NCBI GenBank assembly: GCA_045576735.1
Contig: JAZNGZ010000062.1
Location: 27,306-91,305 of the forward strand
Reading direction: 5' to 3'
Source of the DNA: RGIG4079 sp045576735
Lineage (GTDB): Bacteria > Bacteroidota > Bacteroidia > Bacteroidales > Muribaculaceae
Length of the DNA: 64,000 bases
The position numbers and the translations under genes are program-made. Under the pieces are notes generated by a model. It worked only from the letters and a program-made list of their open reading frames with translations. It was not told the DNA's origin and made no database searches. Positions 1 through 9,552 of this stretch are shown piece after piece (positions within the stretch are counted from its first letter, which is position 1; every line of letters starts with the position of its first letter).

Positions 1-617
1 GAATCATCGATAATTTTCAAATCCATAATTATAAAAAGAACCAAATTATTTATGCCGAGAAAGAAGAACCGGAGTTTATATGGTGTTTGATTAAAGGCAA
101 GGTTAAAAAGTATAAAGATGGAGTTGGTGGCCGTCAACAAATCATTCGTTTGATAAGACCTGTTCAATATTTTGGCTATCGTGCATATTTTGCGAAAGAA
201 CCTTATGTGTCAAGCGCGGGAGCGCTTGAAGCATCAACATTGGGCACTCTTCCCATGTCGCTCGTTGATGAACTGATTGATAAAAATAATAAGTTAGCAA
301 GATTTTTTATTCAAGAATTGTCTCGTAACTTAGGCGGTTCAGATGCAAAAATTGTTAATCTCACTCAAAAACATATTAGAGGTCGATTAGCTGAGGCATT
401 GATGGTATTGAAAGACCACTATGGTTATGAAGATGATAATTCTACATTAAAAATTTATTTGTCGAGAGAAGATTTAGCTAATTTATCAAACATGACTACA
501 TCCAATGCCATTCGCACTTTATCGGGGTTTGTTTCGGAAAAATTGATTGTGGTTGATGGTCGTAGGATAAAAATCGTGAATGAACCGATGCTTAGAAAAA
601 TTAGTAAGCATGGTTAA
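1..617 (+). CDS. Crp/Fnr family transcriptional regulator, 5' end outside window
   Basis: The reading frame is open from base 3, so the gene begins upstream of the window and only the C-terminal part is seen. The first residues (IIYAEKEEPEFIWCLIKGKV) read as the end of a cyclic-nucleotide-binding beta-barrel. They are followed by a long dimerisation helix region and a C-terminal winged HTH (LSREDLANLSNMTTSNAIRT, then the wing KLIVVDGRRIKI). Crp/Fnr proteins of Bacteroidota respond to redox or small-molecule signals; the ligand cannot be told here because the front half is missing. A TTG at 87 could be mistaken for a start but lies inside the barrel. The stop overlaps the stop of the convergent menE by four bases. 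Confidence 0.85.
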   Translation, partial: IIDNFQIHNYKKNQIIYAEKEEPEFIWCLIKGKVKKYKDGVGGRQQIIRLIRPVQYFGYRAYFAKEPYVSSAGALEASTLGTLPMSLVDELIDKNNKLARFFIQELSRNLGGSDAKIVNLTQKHIRGRLAEALMVLKDHYGYEDDNSTLKIYLSREDLANLSNMTTSNAIRTLSGFVSEKLIVVDGRRIKIVNEPMLRKISKHG

Positions 618-1594
618 AAAATGTCTCGTTTGATTTTCCCTGATTCAGTACGATTAAACTTTTCGATACATTTTATTTCTTTAGGTAAATGATATTTATC
701 TAATACTTTTGTAATTTTTTCCATGAGACTTTGTCTATTGATAGTTTCAGTCTCAATATATAATACAATCTTCTCTCCCCATTTTTCGTCAGGTTCGCCT
801 ATTATATAGAATGGAAAGTCAATATATTGAGATAGTTTTTGTTCAATATCTTCAGGGTAACATTTAATACCTCCCGAATTTATTACATTGTCATATCGAC
901 CTATCCATCTAAAATGGCGTTCATCAATTATTTCAACAATGTCATTTGTAGATACTTTATCGAAAGAAAATTGTGGGGTATTTATTATTAGCCTTTTCTT
1001 GTTGTCATTTTCAACGGTTATGCTTGGCAATGTTTCATAAATTGATGTTGATATATTTCGAAGAGCAATATGGCTACATGTTTCAGTCATGCCATATGAA
1101 ACAAATGCATTTACTCCTTTTTTGATAAGATTTATTTCTGATTTATGAGGGACTGCACCACCTCCAATCAGTAAATTCTTTACATTTTGAGTATAACGAC
1201 AGTTGGTTAAAAGCCATTCGATTTGAGAAGGAACTATGGGTAATAAATCAATAATACCATAATCTCTATTCAAAGGTTTATTGCTAGGTTCTTCAATCCA
1301 TAGGCATGCTCCGGATATAATTGCTCTTACAATCATCATTTTTCCGGCTATATAATTGGCAGAAAGGGGTGAAACTAAGGTAGAGGTGCTATTGATGTTA
1401 AAAAAAACACAAGTTGCCTTAGCTGAAGCAATCATGTCAGATTTTAGGAGTTTAATTTTTTTAGGCGTTCCAGTGGAGCCTGACGTATTAGCAATGATGT
1501 ATTCATTTTCATTATGCCATTCTGAAATAAATCTAATCGTTGATTCATCGGCATTATGTATTAAACTTAAAGTATTGTCGATGGTATTTGCCAT
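614..1594 (-). CDS. menE: o-succinylbenzoate--CoA ligase (MenE-type AMP-forming ligase)
   Basis: Activates o-succinylbenzoate to its CoA ester for menaquinone synthesis, in the cytoplasm. The AMP-binding P-loop (NTSGSTGTPKK, residues 36-46), the VSYGMTET adenylate motif and the C-terminal hinge region with GRYDNVINSGG are visible, with a terminal lysine region (ESGKIKRDIF) that fits the catalytic Lys domain. At 326 residues it is shorter than most MenE enzymes (about 450-490); it lacks much of the usual N-terminal region. The assignment relies on both the family and its place directly after menC, which it overlaps by 28 bases. It is the last gene of the minus-strand operon. Confidence 0.88.
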   Translation of the reverse strand: MANTIDNTLSLIHNADESTIRFISEWHNENEYIIANTSGSTGTPKKIKLLKSDMIASAKATCVFFNINSTSTLVSPLSANYIAGKMMIVRAIISGACLWIEEPSNKPLNRDYGIIDLLPIVPSQIEWLLTNCRYTQNVKNLLIGGGAVPHKSEINLIKKGVNAFVSYGMTETCSHIALRNISTSIYETLPSITVENDNKKRLIINTPQFSFDKVSTNDIVEIIDERHFRWIGRYDNVINSGGIKCYPEDIEQKLSQYIDFPFYIIGEPDEKWGEKIVLYIETETINRQSLMEKITKVLDKYHLPKEIKCIEKFNRTESGKIKRDIF

Positions 1595-2610
1595 TGTTTG
1601 TTGAGATTATATGTCAATACATCATCAATTTGTTCAAGAGGAGACTCGATATTATTCTTATATAATGCTCCAGTGCCTAATCCTTGTGGCATATTAATGG
1701 AGAGTGTCGACACCCATTGTGCTATTGCATTAAGACCTATATTTGATTCTAATGCAGAAGTTATCCACCACCCTATATTATAATTTTTTGCCAACTTAAT
1801 CCATTCTTCTGAACCAATAAATCCGCCACATAAACTAGGCTTTAAAATAAGGTATGAAGGTGAAATTGTTTCGATTAATTGACATTTAATATCATATTTG
1901 TCTATGCCTATTAATTCTTCGTCGAGGGCAATGGGAATGGGACTTTTTTTGCATATTAATGCCATTTTATCCCATTGATTAGGTTTAATTGGTTGTTCAA
2001 TAGAATGGATTTTGTATTTAGATAACTTCTCTAAACAATTCAGCGCATTTTCGGGAGAAAAGGCGCCATTTGCATCGAGGCGTATCTGTAAATCATCAGA
2101 GGAGAAATTACTACGAATATATTTTAGTAACTTTACTTCTTTGTTAAAGTCGATACCTCCTATTTTTAGTTTTATGCAATTAAACCCCGCCTCTAATTTT
2201 TCATTTATTCGACCATGCATTTCAGAGTAGTCACCCATCCATATCAATCCATTAATAGGAATAGGGTTTTGCCCTTTTATCCAATTTGATTGAAATACAA
2301 TCCGTTCTCCTCCATTTTTTAAATCATTTATAGCAGTTTCAACTCCGAAACGAATAGAACTGTGTTCAATCTCACTAATAGATATTTGATTGATGTTTCT
2401 ACAAATTAAATCTAATTGCTGCTCATAATAAGGAGTGTCATCCGAACTTAAACCACGAAAAATAGCGCACTCCCCTAACCCATAGATATGGGGGGCTGAT
2501 TCGTCCCAAACCTTGATAAAGTAAGTTTCTTTATCGAGCATCGTCGCTCTTGAAGTAATGGCTGGGGCATGAAATTTTAAAACGTATTTTTTATATGAAG
2601 CTTTTAGCAT
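1567..2610 (-). CDS. menC: o-succinylbenzoate synthase
   Basis: Dehydrates SHCHC to o-succinylbenzoate in menaquinone synthesis. It is an enolase-superfamily barrel: the catalytic lysine pair is in IKLKIGG (Lys147, Lys149), the metal ligands are Asp179 (RLDANGAF), Glu205 (SIEQPI) and Asp230 (ALDEEL), and Lys257 lies in LKPSLCGGF. The length of 347 residues is normal for the family. The start codon abuts the stop of menB with no spacer and its end overlaps menE, so the three genes are almost certainly translationally linked. Muconate-cycloisomerase or dipeptide-epimerase activity is a family alternative, but the men context makes MenC the clear choice. Confidence 0.93.
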   Translation of the reverse strand: MLKASYKKYVLKFHAPAITSRATMLDKETYFIKVWDESAPHIYGLGECAIFRGLSSDDTPYYEQQLDLICRNINQISISEIEHSSIRFGVETAINDLKNGGERIVFQSNWIKGQNPIPINGLIWMGDYSEMHGRINEKLEAGFNCIKLKIGGIDFNKEVKLLKYIRSNFSSDDLQIRLDANGAFSPENALNCLEKLSKYKIHSIEQPIKPNQWDKMALICKKSPIPIALDEELIGIDKYDIKCQLIETISPSYLILKPSLCGGFIGSEEWIKLAKNYNIGWWITSALESNIGLNAIAQWVSTLSINMPQGLGTGALYKNNIESPLEQIDDVLTYNLNKQWQIPSTIL

Positions 2611-3435
2611 TTATCCTGGGAATTTAGGGAATTTTCTGAAGTTTGGCTCTCTTTTTTCAAGAAATGCATTTTTCCCCTCTTGAGCTTCTTCCATAAGATA
2701 ATACATTAAGGTAGCATCACCGGCAAATTCCATCATGCCTCGTTGTCCATCTAATTCAGCATTAAGTGCGCGTTTAATCATACGTATAGCCATTGGACTA
2801 CGTTGAAGTATTGTTTTACACCAATCTACCGTTTCTGTTTCAAGTTGTTCGAATGGAACTACTTTGTTAATCATGCCCATTTCAAGGGCTTCTTGTGCGG
2901 TATATTGATGGCATAAAAACCATATCTCGCGAGCTTTCTTTTGTCCAACACAACGAGCTAAATATGATGAGCCAAATCCGGCGTCAAAACTTCCTACCTT
3001 AGGCCCGGTTTGCCCAAAACGTGCATTTTCAGATGCAATTGATAGGTCACACATGACATTAAGTACATTGCCTCCTCCAATAGCATAGCCATTTACCATT
3101 GCAATAACCGGTTTCGGTATTGAGCGAATAGCTTTATGCAAATCTAATACATTGAGACGTGGAACACCATCTTTATCGATATATCCACCTACTCCTTTGA
3201 CTTTTTGGTCACCTCCTGAGCAAAATGCTTTGTCGCCGGCACCGGTAAGAATGACCACACCAATATCGTTTGATTCACGACAAAATGCCATGGCATCTAG
3301 CATCTCAAAATTTGTTTGAGGTCTAAATGCATTATATACCTCCGGGCGGTTGATGGTAATTTTTGCGATACCTTCATAATATTCAAAAAGAATATCGTCA
3401 TACTTTTTTATTGTTGTCCAATTAATAGTTTCCAT
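2611..3435 (-). CDS. menB: 1,4-dihydroxy-2-naphthoyl-CoA synthase
   Basis: Crotonase-fold enzyme that cyclises o-succinylbenzoyl-CoA to dihydroxynaphthoyl-CoA. The MenB signature is clear: ITINRPEVYNAFRP near the N-terminus, FCSGGDQKVKG in the oxyanion region, GYAIGGGNVL, and TGPKVGSFDAGFGSSYLAR in the middle of the protein. The 274-residue length matches MenB (about 270-285), longer than a generic enoyl-CoA hydratase. It sits two bases after menD and directly before menC in the same operon. Confidence 0.96.
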   Translation of the reverse strand: METINWTTIKKYDDILFEYYEGIAKITINRPEVYNAFRPQTNFEMLDAMAFCRESNDIGVVILTGAGDKAFCSGGDQKVKGVGGYIDKDGVPRLNVLDLHKAIRSIPKPVIAMVNGYAIGGGNVLNVMCDLSIASENARFGQTGPKVGSFDAGFGSSYLARCVGQKKAREIWFLCHQYTAQEALEMGMINKVVPFEQLETETVDWCKTILQRSPMAIRMIKRALNAELDGQRGMMEFAGDATLMYYLMEEAQEGKNAFLEKREPNFRKFPKFPG

Positions 3436-3437
3436 AT

Positions 3438-5162
3438 TTAATTCGTTGTTTTGAAATATTCTTTTAAAATTTGTGCGCTTTCATGAGCAGGTGTATAAAC
3501 TGCTAATATTGAAGGTTTGTCATTACAATTATATAAGAGTGAAATATTATTAATTAATTCTTGCTCATTAGTAGCCTCAAAATAATTGAAATTATAGCCT
3601 TTTGCGAGTTCTTTTAATGGCAAATTAGGCGTTGTGGCGAAATATTCATCAAGCTCAGGTAGCTCAGATGTAGATTTTATAAACCGAAATATACCACCTC
3701 CACCATTGCACATAACTATCATTTTAAAGTTAGATGGAATATTGTTTATGCTTAATGCACTAATATCATATTGAGCACTAATATCTCCAGTGATTAATAT
3801 GGTTGTTTCTTTTAAAACCATAGCATGTCCAATTGCAGTTGATGTAGAACCATCAATGCCACTTACTCCCCTATTGCAATATGCTTTTGAATTAGTATCG
3901 CCAGTATAAAATAATTGATGATACCTTATTGACGTGCCATTTGATAAATGTATATTTCCTTTAAGTTTAGGAATAATAATTGAGAATGCTTTTAAATCGC
4001 TCCAATTACAGTTGTTGACATAGTTGCTGTGTGTTAAATTGGCGAGGTTTTTAATAACTTCCCAATTATTATAATAAGATTCGTTACTCTCATTATTGTT
4101 AAACGGATAAGCTATATCAAGATATTGCTTAAAAAACTCATAAGGAGACATTTCAATTCTCATTGTTAGAGATTTGAAACAGTCGATAGTAGTTTTGGTA
4201 GTACCTATATGCCAATGTTCAAGAGGCTGTATTTGTCGGAAGTATTGTTTAATATGACGCGATATAATCGCACCTCCAAAGGTTATGATTATATCGGGAC
4301 AAAGTTTTCTTTTGTCATCCTCTGTCATTACTGATAAAACACTGTCAATATTCTTGATTGAATCCTTTATATTGATGTTTGAAATTGATTCAGAAAATAA
4401 TACAATGTTTGATTGATTAGATATAATTTCTTCAAGACAATATGAATTGTTATTGCCAACCCATCTTGCATCTATGCAATTTTGGAACCCTACAACGATA
4501 AGAATGCGTTTGTATTTAAGTCGCGGTATAATATAATCGTTAAAAAAAGTTTTGTCTATTGAGTGGCTAATGCTTGGACAGCATATGTGTCGTTGCGTGG
4601 TTATATTGTCAATTTCCTTAATCTCGTTTAGAGGGTCATCAAGTTGTATATTGATGTGAACCGGTCCCATTTCGCCTAATAATGAAGTTATTAATGCATC
4701 GTTAATAGTTCTATTAACATACCACTGCATGTTGGGAGTGTCACAATTTGTAGGGATATTGTAGCTTTTCTTTACATAGTTAGAAAGGGCTTCGAATTGC
4801 CTAATGGTTTGGCTATCATCTTGGTCTATCCATTCCATTGGTCGGTCGGCCGATATTATTACAAGAGGAAGGTTGCGGTAATAAGCTTCTGCTATTGCTG
4901 GAGCGTAATTTAATAAAGCCGAGCCTGATGTACATATTAATGCTACAGGCTTAGCCCCATGATTGGCAGCGCACATGCCTAATGCAACGAATGCGGCGCT
5001 TCTTTCATCAACAACAACTGTAGTTTTAATTGATTTAGCACGTGCAACAGCAAGAATTAACGGAGTATTACGAGAGCCAGGAGACACCACTACATTCTCT
5101 ACTTGATGTTGTATCAATAGAGAAACTAATATATTGCATGAATCTTTGGCTGTTACTACCAT
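3438..5162 (-). CDS. menD: 2-succinyl-5-enolpyruvyl-6-hydroxy-3-cyclohexene-1-carboxylate synthase
   Basis: Thiamine-diphosphate enzyme that joins isochorismate and 2-oxoglutarate, the committed step of menaquinone synthesis. Residues 22-60 carry the MenD start pattern (VVSPGSRNTPL, VDERSAAFVALG), and the C-terminal TPP-binding region shows GDISAQYDISAL followed by MCNGGGGIF. Length is 574 residues, usual for the family. It starts 11 bases after the MBOAT gene. In a simple men operon it would follow menF directly; here three envelope genes separate them. Confidence 0.95.
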   Translation of the reverse strand: MVVTAKDSCNILVSLLIQHQVENVVVSPGSRNTPLILAVARAKSIKTTVVVDERSAAFVALGMCAANHGAKPVALICTSGSALLNYAPAIAEAYYRNLPLVIISADRPMEWIDQDDSQTIRQFEALSNYVKKSYNIPTNCDTPNMQWYVNRTINDALITSLLGEMGPVHINIQLDDPLNEIKEIDNITTQRHICCPSISHSIDKTFFNDYIIPRLKYKRILIVVGFQNCIDARWVGNNNSYCLEEIISNQSNIVLFSESISNINIKDSIKNIDSVLSVMTEDDKRKLCPDIIITFGGAIISRHIKQYFRQIQPLEHWHIGTTKTTIDCFKSLTMRIEMSPYEFFKQYLDIAYPFNNNESNESYYNNWEVIKNLANLTHSNYVNNCNWSDLKAFSIIIPKLKGNIHLSNGTSIRYHQLFYTGDTNSKAYCNRGVSGIDGSTSTAIGHAMVLKETTILITGDISAQYDISALSINNIPSNFKMIVMCNGGGGIFRFIKSTSELPELDEYFATTPNLPLKELAKGYNFNYFEATNEQELINNISLLYNCNDKPSILAVYTPAHESAQILKEYFKTTN

Positions 5163-5173
5163 TATGTTTGCAA

Positions 5174-6847
5174 TTAGAATTGTTGATATATAAATGGAAC
5201 TAATTCACTTTGTCCGGCTTGAATAACAATAAATATTATTACAGCTAATACTATGGATTGGACAATAATTGAAGAATTAGTATAAGTGTTACTTAGTTTT
5301 GTAGTCCATTTTTTAGGTGCAAAATGCATTAAGTAACCACCTACTAAAGCAATAGTAATCATTGGATAACTAGACACAAACACACCTGCAATGTTAGATA
5401 ATCCACCTGTGAAATTTGTAAAAATCTGAGTTATAATGTTTTCGACAATGGTAATGTTGGCAGATCTAAAAAATATCCAACTAATAGCAATTAACACAAA
5501 AGTTACAAAAATATTTGATACACGTCTCCATGATTGATTTTTTTGTTCTTCGGTTAATGAGTACGTTTTCTTTAATTGTTTGTGAATAATTAAAAGCATT
5601 CCGGTCCACGCTCCCCATAATACAAACATCCATGATGCTCCATGCCATAATCCACCTATAAGCATTGTTACAAATAGGTGCATTGATGTAATAATATTTT
5701 TACGTCGACTTTGAACTTTTGTTATGCTAGTTAATAGATATATAATCCACACTAATATTATTACCCCCAAAATAGGTTGAAAATAATTATCAGTATAGCA
5801 AGACAACAACTTTATTGAAATAAATATCCCGGCCAATGAGAGTATTGTTAACCAGATATATGAAGCCATTGTCATGTATCTATTACCACCTAGTGGAATG
5901 TATAGATAATCTCTCAACCAAGTAGATAATGATATGTGCCATCTGTGCCAAAATTCTGATGGGTTTTGTGATTTGTATGGAGCATTGAAGTTGTCTTTAA
6001 ACTTATATCCAAAAATAAGAGCTAAACCAATTGCCATATCTGAGTATCCTGAGAAATCGCAATAAATTTGTAATGTATAACCTAAAACACCCATTAAATT
6101 TTCAAAACCAGTATATTGTAGAGGTGTGTCGAATATGCGGTCAACAAAATTAACTCCAATGTAGTCGGCTATTACTGCTTTCTTTATTAATCCACACATT
6201 ACTAGAAATAAACCTTGTCCAATCATTGCTTTTGTGGCAGATTGATTTAACCTTATTTGAGGAAGAAAATCTTTTGCTCTAACAACCGGACCTGCTAATA
6301 ATGGAGGGAAAAAGGTCAAAAAGAATGTATAATTAATGAAATTAGTCTCGGGTTCAATTTCTCGGCGATATATGTCGATAATATAACTCATCGACCTGAA
6401 AGAAATGAACGATATGCCGGCAGTTAATACTCCTGCTAAGGGATTTGAGACTATAGATGGGTCAGAGAACGTTTTAATTAATAAATCAAGATATTTAAAG
6501 CTAACAAGTATTCCAATGTTGGAAATTACACTAATAGAAACGAGTAGTTTTCTCTTCCATTGTACATTTGTGTATGCGAAAAGCCGCCCTATCACATAGT
6601 CACAAGCACATATTGCTAATAATATAAAGCAATAGTAATAAGTAGATTTATAATAAAAATATAAAGAAAAAAGTATTACGATGACACTACTTATTCTGAA
6701 ATTGCGTTTAGTTAAATTGTATAAACCTATTAATATCAAAAATAGAATTAGAAATAACCCTGAATTGAATGCCAAAGGATTTTTAGGAATATATCCTAAT
6801 ATATCAATTAGTTTTGTGAAATCAATATCTTTGAATTGGTCGAACAT
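5174..6847 (-). CDS. MBOAT family membrane O-acyltransferase
   Basis: Polytopic membrane protein of the AlgI/DltB type (557 residues, about ten hydrophobic segments). The family signatures are present: EFWHRWHISLSTWLRDYLY around residues 298-316 and the conserved catalytic-type histidine in GGLWHGASW (His402). MBOAT proteins of this class pass acyl groups, usually acetyl, across the membrane to cell-surface glycans, working with SGNH-fold partners in the periplasm. Two such partners are encoded just upstream (6860-8140 and 8137-9552), so an alginate- or peptidoglycan-acetylation-like system is inferred. The acceptor polymer cannot be read from the sequence. Confidence 0.88.
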   Translation of the reverse strand: MFDQFKDIDFTKLIDILGYIPKNPLAFNSGLFLILFLILIGLYNLTKRNFRISSVIVILFSLYFYYKSTYYYCFILLAICACDYVIGRLFAYTNVQWKRKLLVSISVISNIGILVSFKYLDLLIKTFSDPSIVSNPLAGVLTAGISFISFRSMSYIIDIYRREIEPETNFINYTFFLTFFPPLLAGPVVRAKDFLPQIRLNQSATKAMIGQGLFLVMCGLIKKAVIADYIGVNFVDRIFDTPLQYTGFENLMGVLGYTLQIYCDFSGYSDMAIGLALIFGYKFKDNFNAPYKSQNPSEFWHRWHISLSTWLRDYLYIPLGGNRYMTMASYIWLTILSLAGIFISIKLLSCYTDNYFQPILGVIILVWIIYLLTSITKVQSRRKNIITSMHLFVTMLIGGLWHGASWMFVLWGAWTGMLLIIHKQLKKTYSLTEEQKNQSWRRVSNIFVTFVLIAISWIFFRSANITIVENIITQIFTNFTGGLSNIAGVFVSSYPMITIALVGGYLMHFAPKKWTTKLSNTYTNSSIIVQSIVLAVIIFIVIQAGQSELVPFIYQQF

Positions 6848-6859
6848 ATTAATAAAATT

Positions 6860-8140
6860 TTATTTTGCCTTATTTGTAAGTATCTCGTAGAATAAATTTC
6901 CTTGTAATGTATAGCCTTTAGATGTATTATGAATACCATCTCTACCCATTAGCTTATTTGCTACCCATTTTTTTGATGCACCATGACCTCCTGCCACTTC
7001 ATACCAATCATATACTGCGATATTTTGTTCTGCTCCATATGTTAAAATTACATCTCTTAGTCGTTTACAATTGGTGTTGATTTGACCTTTACGGAGACAT
7101 TCCATTGGTGTAACTAATAGAATTGGTTTATTGGGATTGTATTCTTGCATATCAGCGACAAACTTATCTATTGAGTTATAGAACGATTCATCACTGATAG
7201 AGCCAAATGCTTCGTTTGTTCCAAGACTTACAATAATTAAATCGGGATTAAAAATAGAACAGTCATTACCCATATCACCCATGCGATTATATGAGTCATA
7301 AGTAGCACCATTATTTCCGATTACATTATATATTACACCATTATTTTTATTTAATAATGATGCTCCAAAAATAGTAATTTTTCCAATTGAACTAAGAGAA
7401 AGTTGAACCGAAGAGATTGGTTCATTAAAAATGATGTCAGTGTGGTCTTGTTGGGATTCTTCAATAGAGTAATCTATATCACATTCTAATGATTTATTAT
7501 TTACAATCACATCATCTATGTATAAGTCTCCTTCAATGTGTAATCTTAAAGTGGTAAATGGTTGGCTTGGTACATTTTTAGAGCCTGATTTAATGCTAAT
7601 ATTAAATCTCTCAGATAATGGAGAAAAAGATGCTCCGGTTAGTTTTAGCGTTGTACGCCAAGGGCGTTTCATCATTGATGAGTAATTGTACTTATTTGCA
7701 CAACTAAAGCTATAATCAATCGGTTCATTTGTCTTTGCAATCTTTAATGGTGATATGATGCCACGACCTGCGTCCCCAAATTTTTCCTGCATTAACTTTC
7801 GGGTTTTACTTGTTGCTATATCAGCTTGTAAATGAGAGTCTCCTATATGTAAAATTGAGATTTGTTGCGTTTGATGCTGTGATAATTTGTTATAAAATGT
7901 ATCCCATATTGCTTCAGAATTATTATAAGTAATATAATTCTTTGCTTGGTTAATAAAAGGATATTCACTATGCTTTTGTTCGGTAATTATAGAGTCATCT
8001 TCAATCGTAACATTTATCCTTATAGAATCTTCACTATTTATAGTGGATGTAGTATTTGAGCCATTCTTATCCACTTCTGTAGCACTAATTTTTATTATAG
8101 TGCTAAGAAATATTATTATTAAGATGATTGTCTTATTCAT
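6860..8140 (-). CDS. Exported SGNH/GDSL hydrolase-like protein, likely partner of the MBOAT protein
   Basis: Begins with a hydrophobic signal sequence (about residues 1-20), so it is likely periplasmic or anchored. The SGNH blocks are in order: GDSHLQADI (nucleophile Ser), a Gly in the VIGNNGAT region, SLGTNEAF (Asn) and DGIHNTSKGY (catalytic Asp-x-x-His). Between the first and third blocks is an inserted beta-rich stretch of about 150 residues. Such proteins either release or transfer acetyl groups; next to an MBOAT gene the transferase role is more likely. It overlaps the upstream SGNH gene by four bases (ATGA) and precedes the MBOAT gene by 12. Confidence 0.82.
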   Translation of the reverse strand: MNKTIILIIIFLSTIIKISATEVDKNGSNTTSTINSEDSIRINVTIEDDSIITEQKHSEYPFINQAKNYITYNNSEAIWDTFYNKLSQHQTQQISILHIGDSHLQADIATSKTRKLMQEKFGDAGRGIISPLKIAKTNEPIDYSFSCANKYNYSSMMKRPWRTTLKLTGASFSPLSERFNISIKSGSKNVPSQPFTTLRLHIEGDLYIDDVIVNNKSLECDIDYSIEESQQDHTDIIFNEPISSVQLSLSSIGKITIFGASLLNKNNGVIYNVIGNNGATYDSYNRMGDMGNDCSIFNPDLIIVSLGTNEAFGSISDESFYNSIDKFVADMQEYNPNKPILLVTPMECLRKGQINTNCKRLRDVILTYGAEQNIAVYDWYEVAGGHGASKKWVANKLMGRDGIHNTSKGYTLQGNLFYEILTNKAK

Positions 8141-9552
8141 TTTACAGCTTCATTTAATGCGTTAACTAATAGATTTGCAAGACGTTCACCTCCTTTAAAT
8201 GAAAGGTGTATATAATCTTTATTAATTTCGCTGTTACTACACCAATCAACGACAGCTCCTTCTCCTCCCATTGCTTCACGAGTATCCCAGAAGAATGATT
8301 GTGATCGTCGTGCAACTTCTCGTTGTGCATCAATTAAATAAGGTGCCGTAGGCATAGATTGAACTGATGCCCCACGTTTAATGCCTCTATCGCCACAACC
8401 AATTACTAATATATCTGCATTTGGATGGCAATTGCGTATTTGATTCACAACTTTAACCATGTAGTTTGCATAAAAATCATATTTTTTGTTCTTTCCTGAT
8501 AGAACATTAAGTCCATATTCGATAATGATTAAGTCATAATCAACAAATTCAGCTACTTGATGAGATATGTCAGTGTTGATTTTGTTATGAGTTATTCCTG
8601 AATATCCTCGTAGCGACATACAATCAACTGTTATTCCAGTATTGTTATTTAGCCATGTACCTAATGCAATTAATGAATTTGAATTTGTTTTAACTTCAAA
8701 TTTATCGGTGTTTTTATCGATAGAGATACATTGAACTTTGTTGCTACCTTCAAATTGATGTGCAATCCAGCCATCACCGGTGTTGATACTTATAATTGAC
8801 TTCTCGGGAGAAATAAAGATGAATTTCGAGTTGTCCCATCTATCGGCATTAGGAACAATATTTGTTCCAGTGTATGTCGCTGATGCATTTCCGTTAGATT
8901 TGCAAAATAATCCTGGCAGTGTAAAATATTTTTCACTACTATTTTTCATTAATGTATACATTGTCCAGCCCGATGACGTATGTCTAACGGATTGTCTATA
9001 TCCCTTTGTAATACAATCCATGGCTACATAACCAACTCCTTTTCCTCCATATTGATTTTGTAAAAGTTCACGAATATGTTGTGTGAATATATCACCCTCA
9101 ATATATGAGTCTCCAATTACTGCAATTCTAACAGGGCGTGAGTTACATTCAGAAATTGCTTTTTTGAAATTTATCATCCCTTTTTGCGCCACAGAATAAT
9201 CTTCAATTACTACATTGCCATTAACACGTGGAGACTTTTTGTCGATAATTGCAGAGTCAATGATTGCTTTACCCGTAACGGAATCAATTTTGGAAATATA
9301 TTGGGGCTTGTTCTTTTCTTCTTCCATTCTGGCTGCTAATGCGGGATCTATATCAACATCTCCGGTATTAGCAGTGGAGTCTTCGGGAAGAAGGCTGCTA
9401 AGTAGATTGTAATTTTTTAAAAACGAGCTTTCTTTTCCTTTGTCATCTACTGATTTTGTTATGTTTGACCATTTAACAAAAGATAAACTAAATAGGATTA
9501 TAATTGAAAACAGAGTTACTAAAAATATTCTTAAACCTGGATTTATTTTCAT
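8137..9552 (-). CDS. Membrane-anchored SGNH hydrolase-like protein
   Basis: One N-terminal membrane segment (residues about 7-26, rich in Ile/Leu/Phe) places the rest outside the cytoplasm. SGNH blocks: IGDSYIEGDI (nucleophile Ser), IIEYGLNVLSG (third block), and KDYIHLSFKG near the C-terminus with the Asp-x-x-His pair. Length is 471 residues. It is distinct from the neighbouring 426-residue SGNH protein, so the cassette has two different catalytic partners, as in alginate acetylation (AlgJ/AlgX), though I do not claim orthology. Its start overlaps the stop of menF by four bases. Confidence 0.8.
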   Translation of the reverse strand: MKINPGLRIFLVTLFSIIILFSLSFVKWSNITKSVDDKGKESSFLKNYNLLSSLLPEDSTANTGDVDIDPALAARMEEEKNKPQYISKIDSVTGKAIIDSAIIDKKSPRVNGNVVIEDYSVAQKGMINFKKAISECNSRPVRIAVIGDSYIEGDIFTQHIRELLQNQYGGKGVGYVAMDCITKGYRQSVRHTSSGWTMYTLMKNSSEKYFTLPGLFCKSNGNASATYTGTNIVPNADRWDNSKFIFISPEKSIISINTGDGWIAHQFEGSNKVQCISIDKNTDKFEVKTNSNSLIALGTWLNNNTGITVDCMSLRGYSGITHNKINTDISHQVAEFVDYDLIIIEYGLNVLSGKNKKYDFYANYMVKVVNQIRNCHPNADILVIGCGDRGIKRGASVQSMPTAPYLIDAQREVARRSQSFFWDTREAMGGEGAVVDWCSNSEINKDYIHLSFKGGERLANLLVNALNEAVK

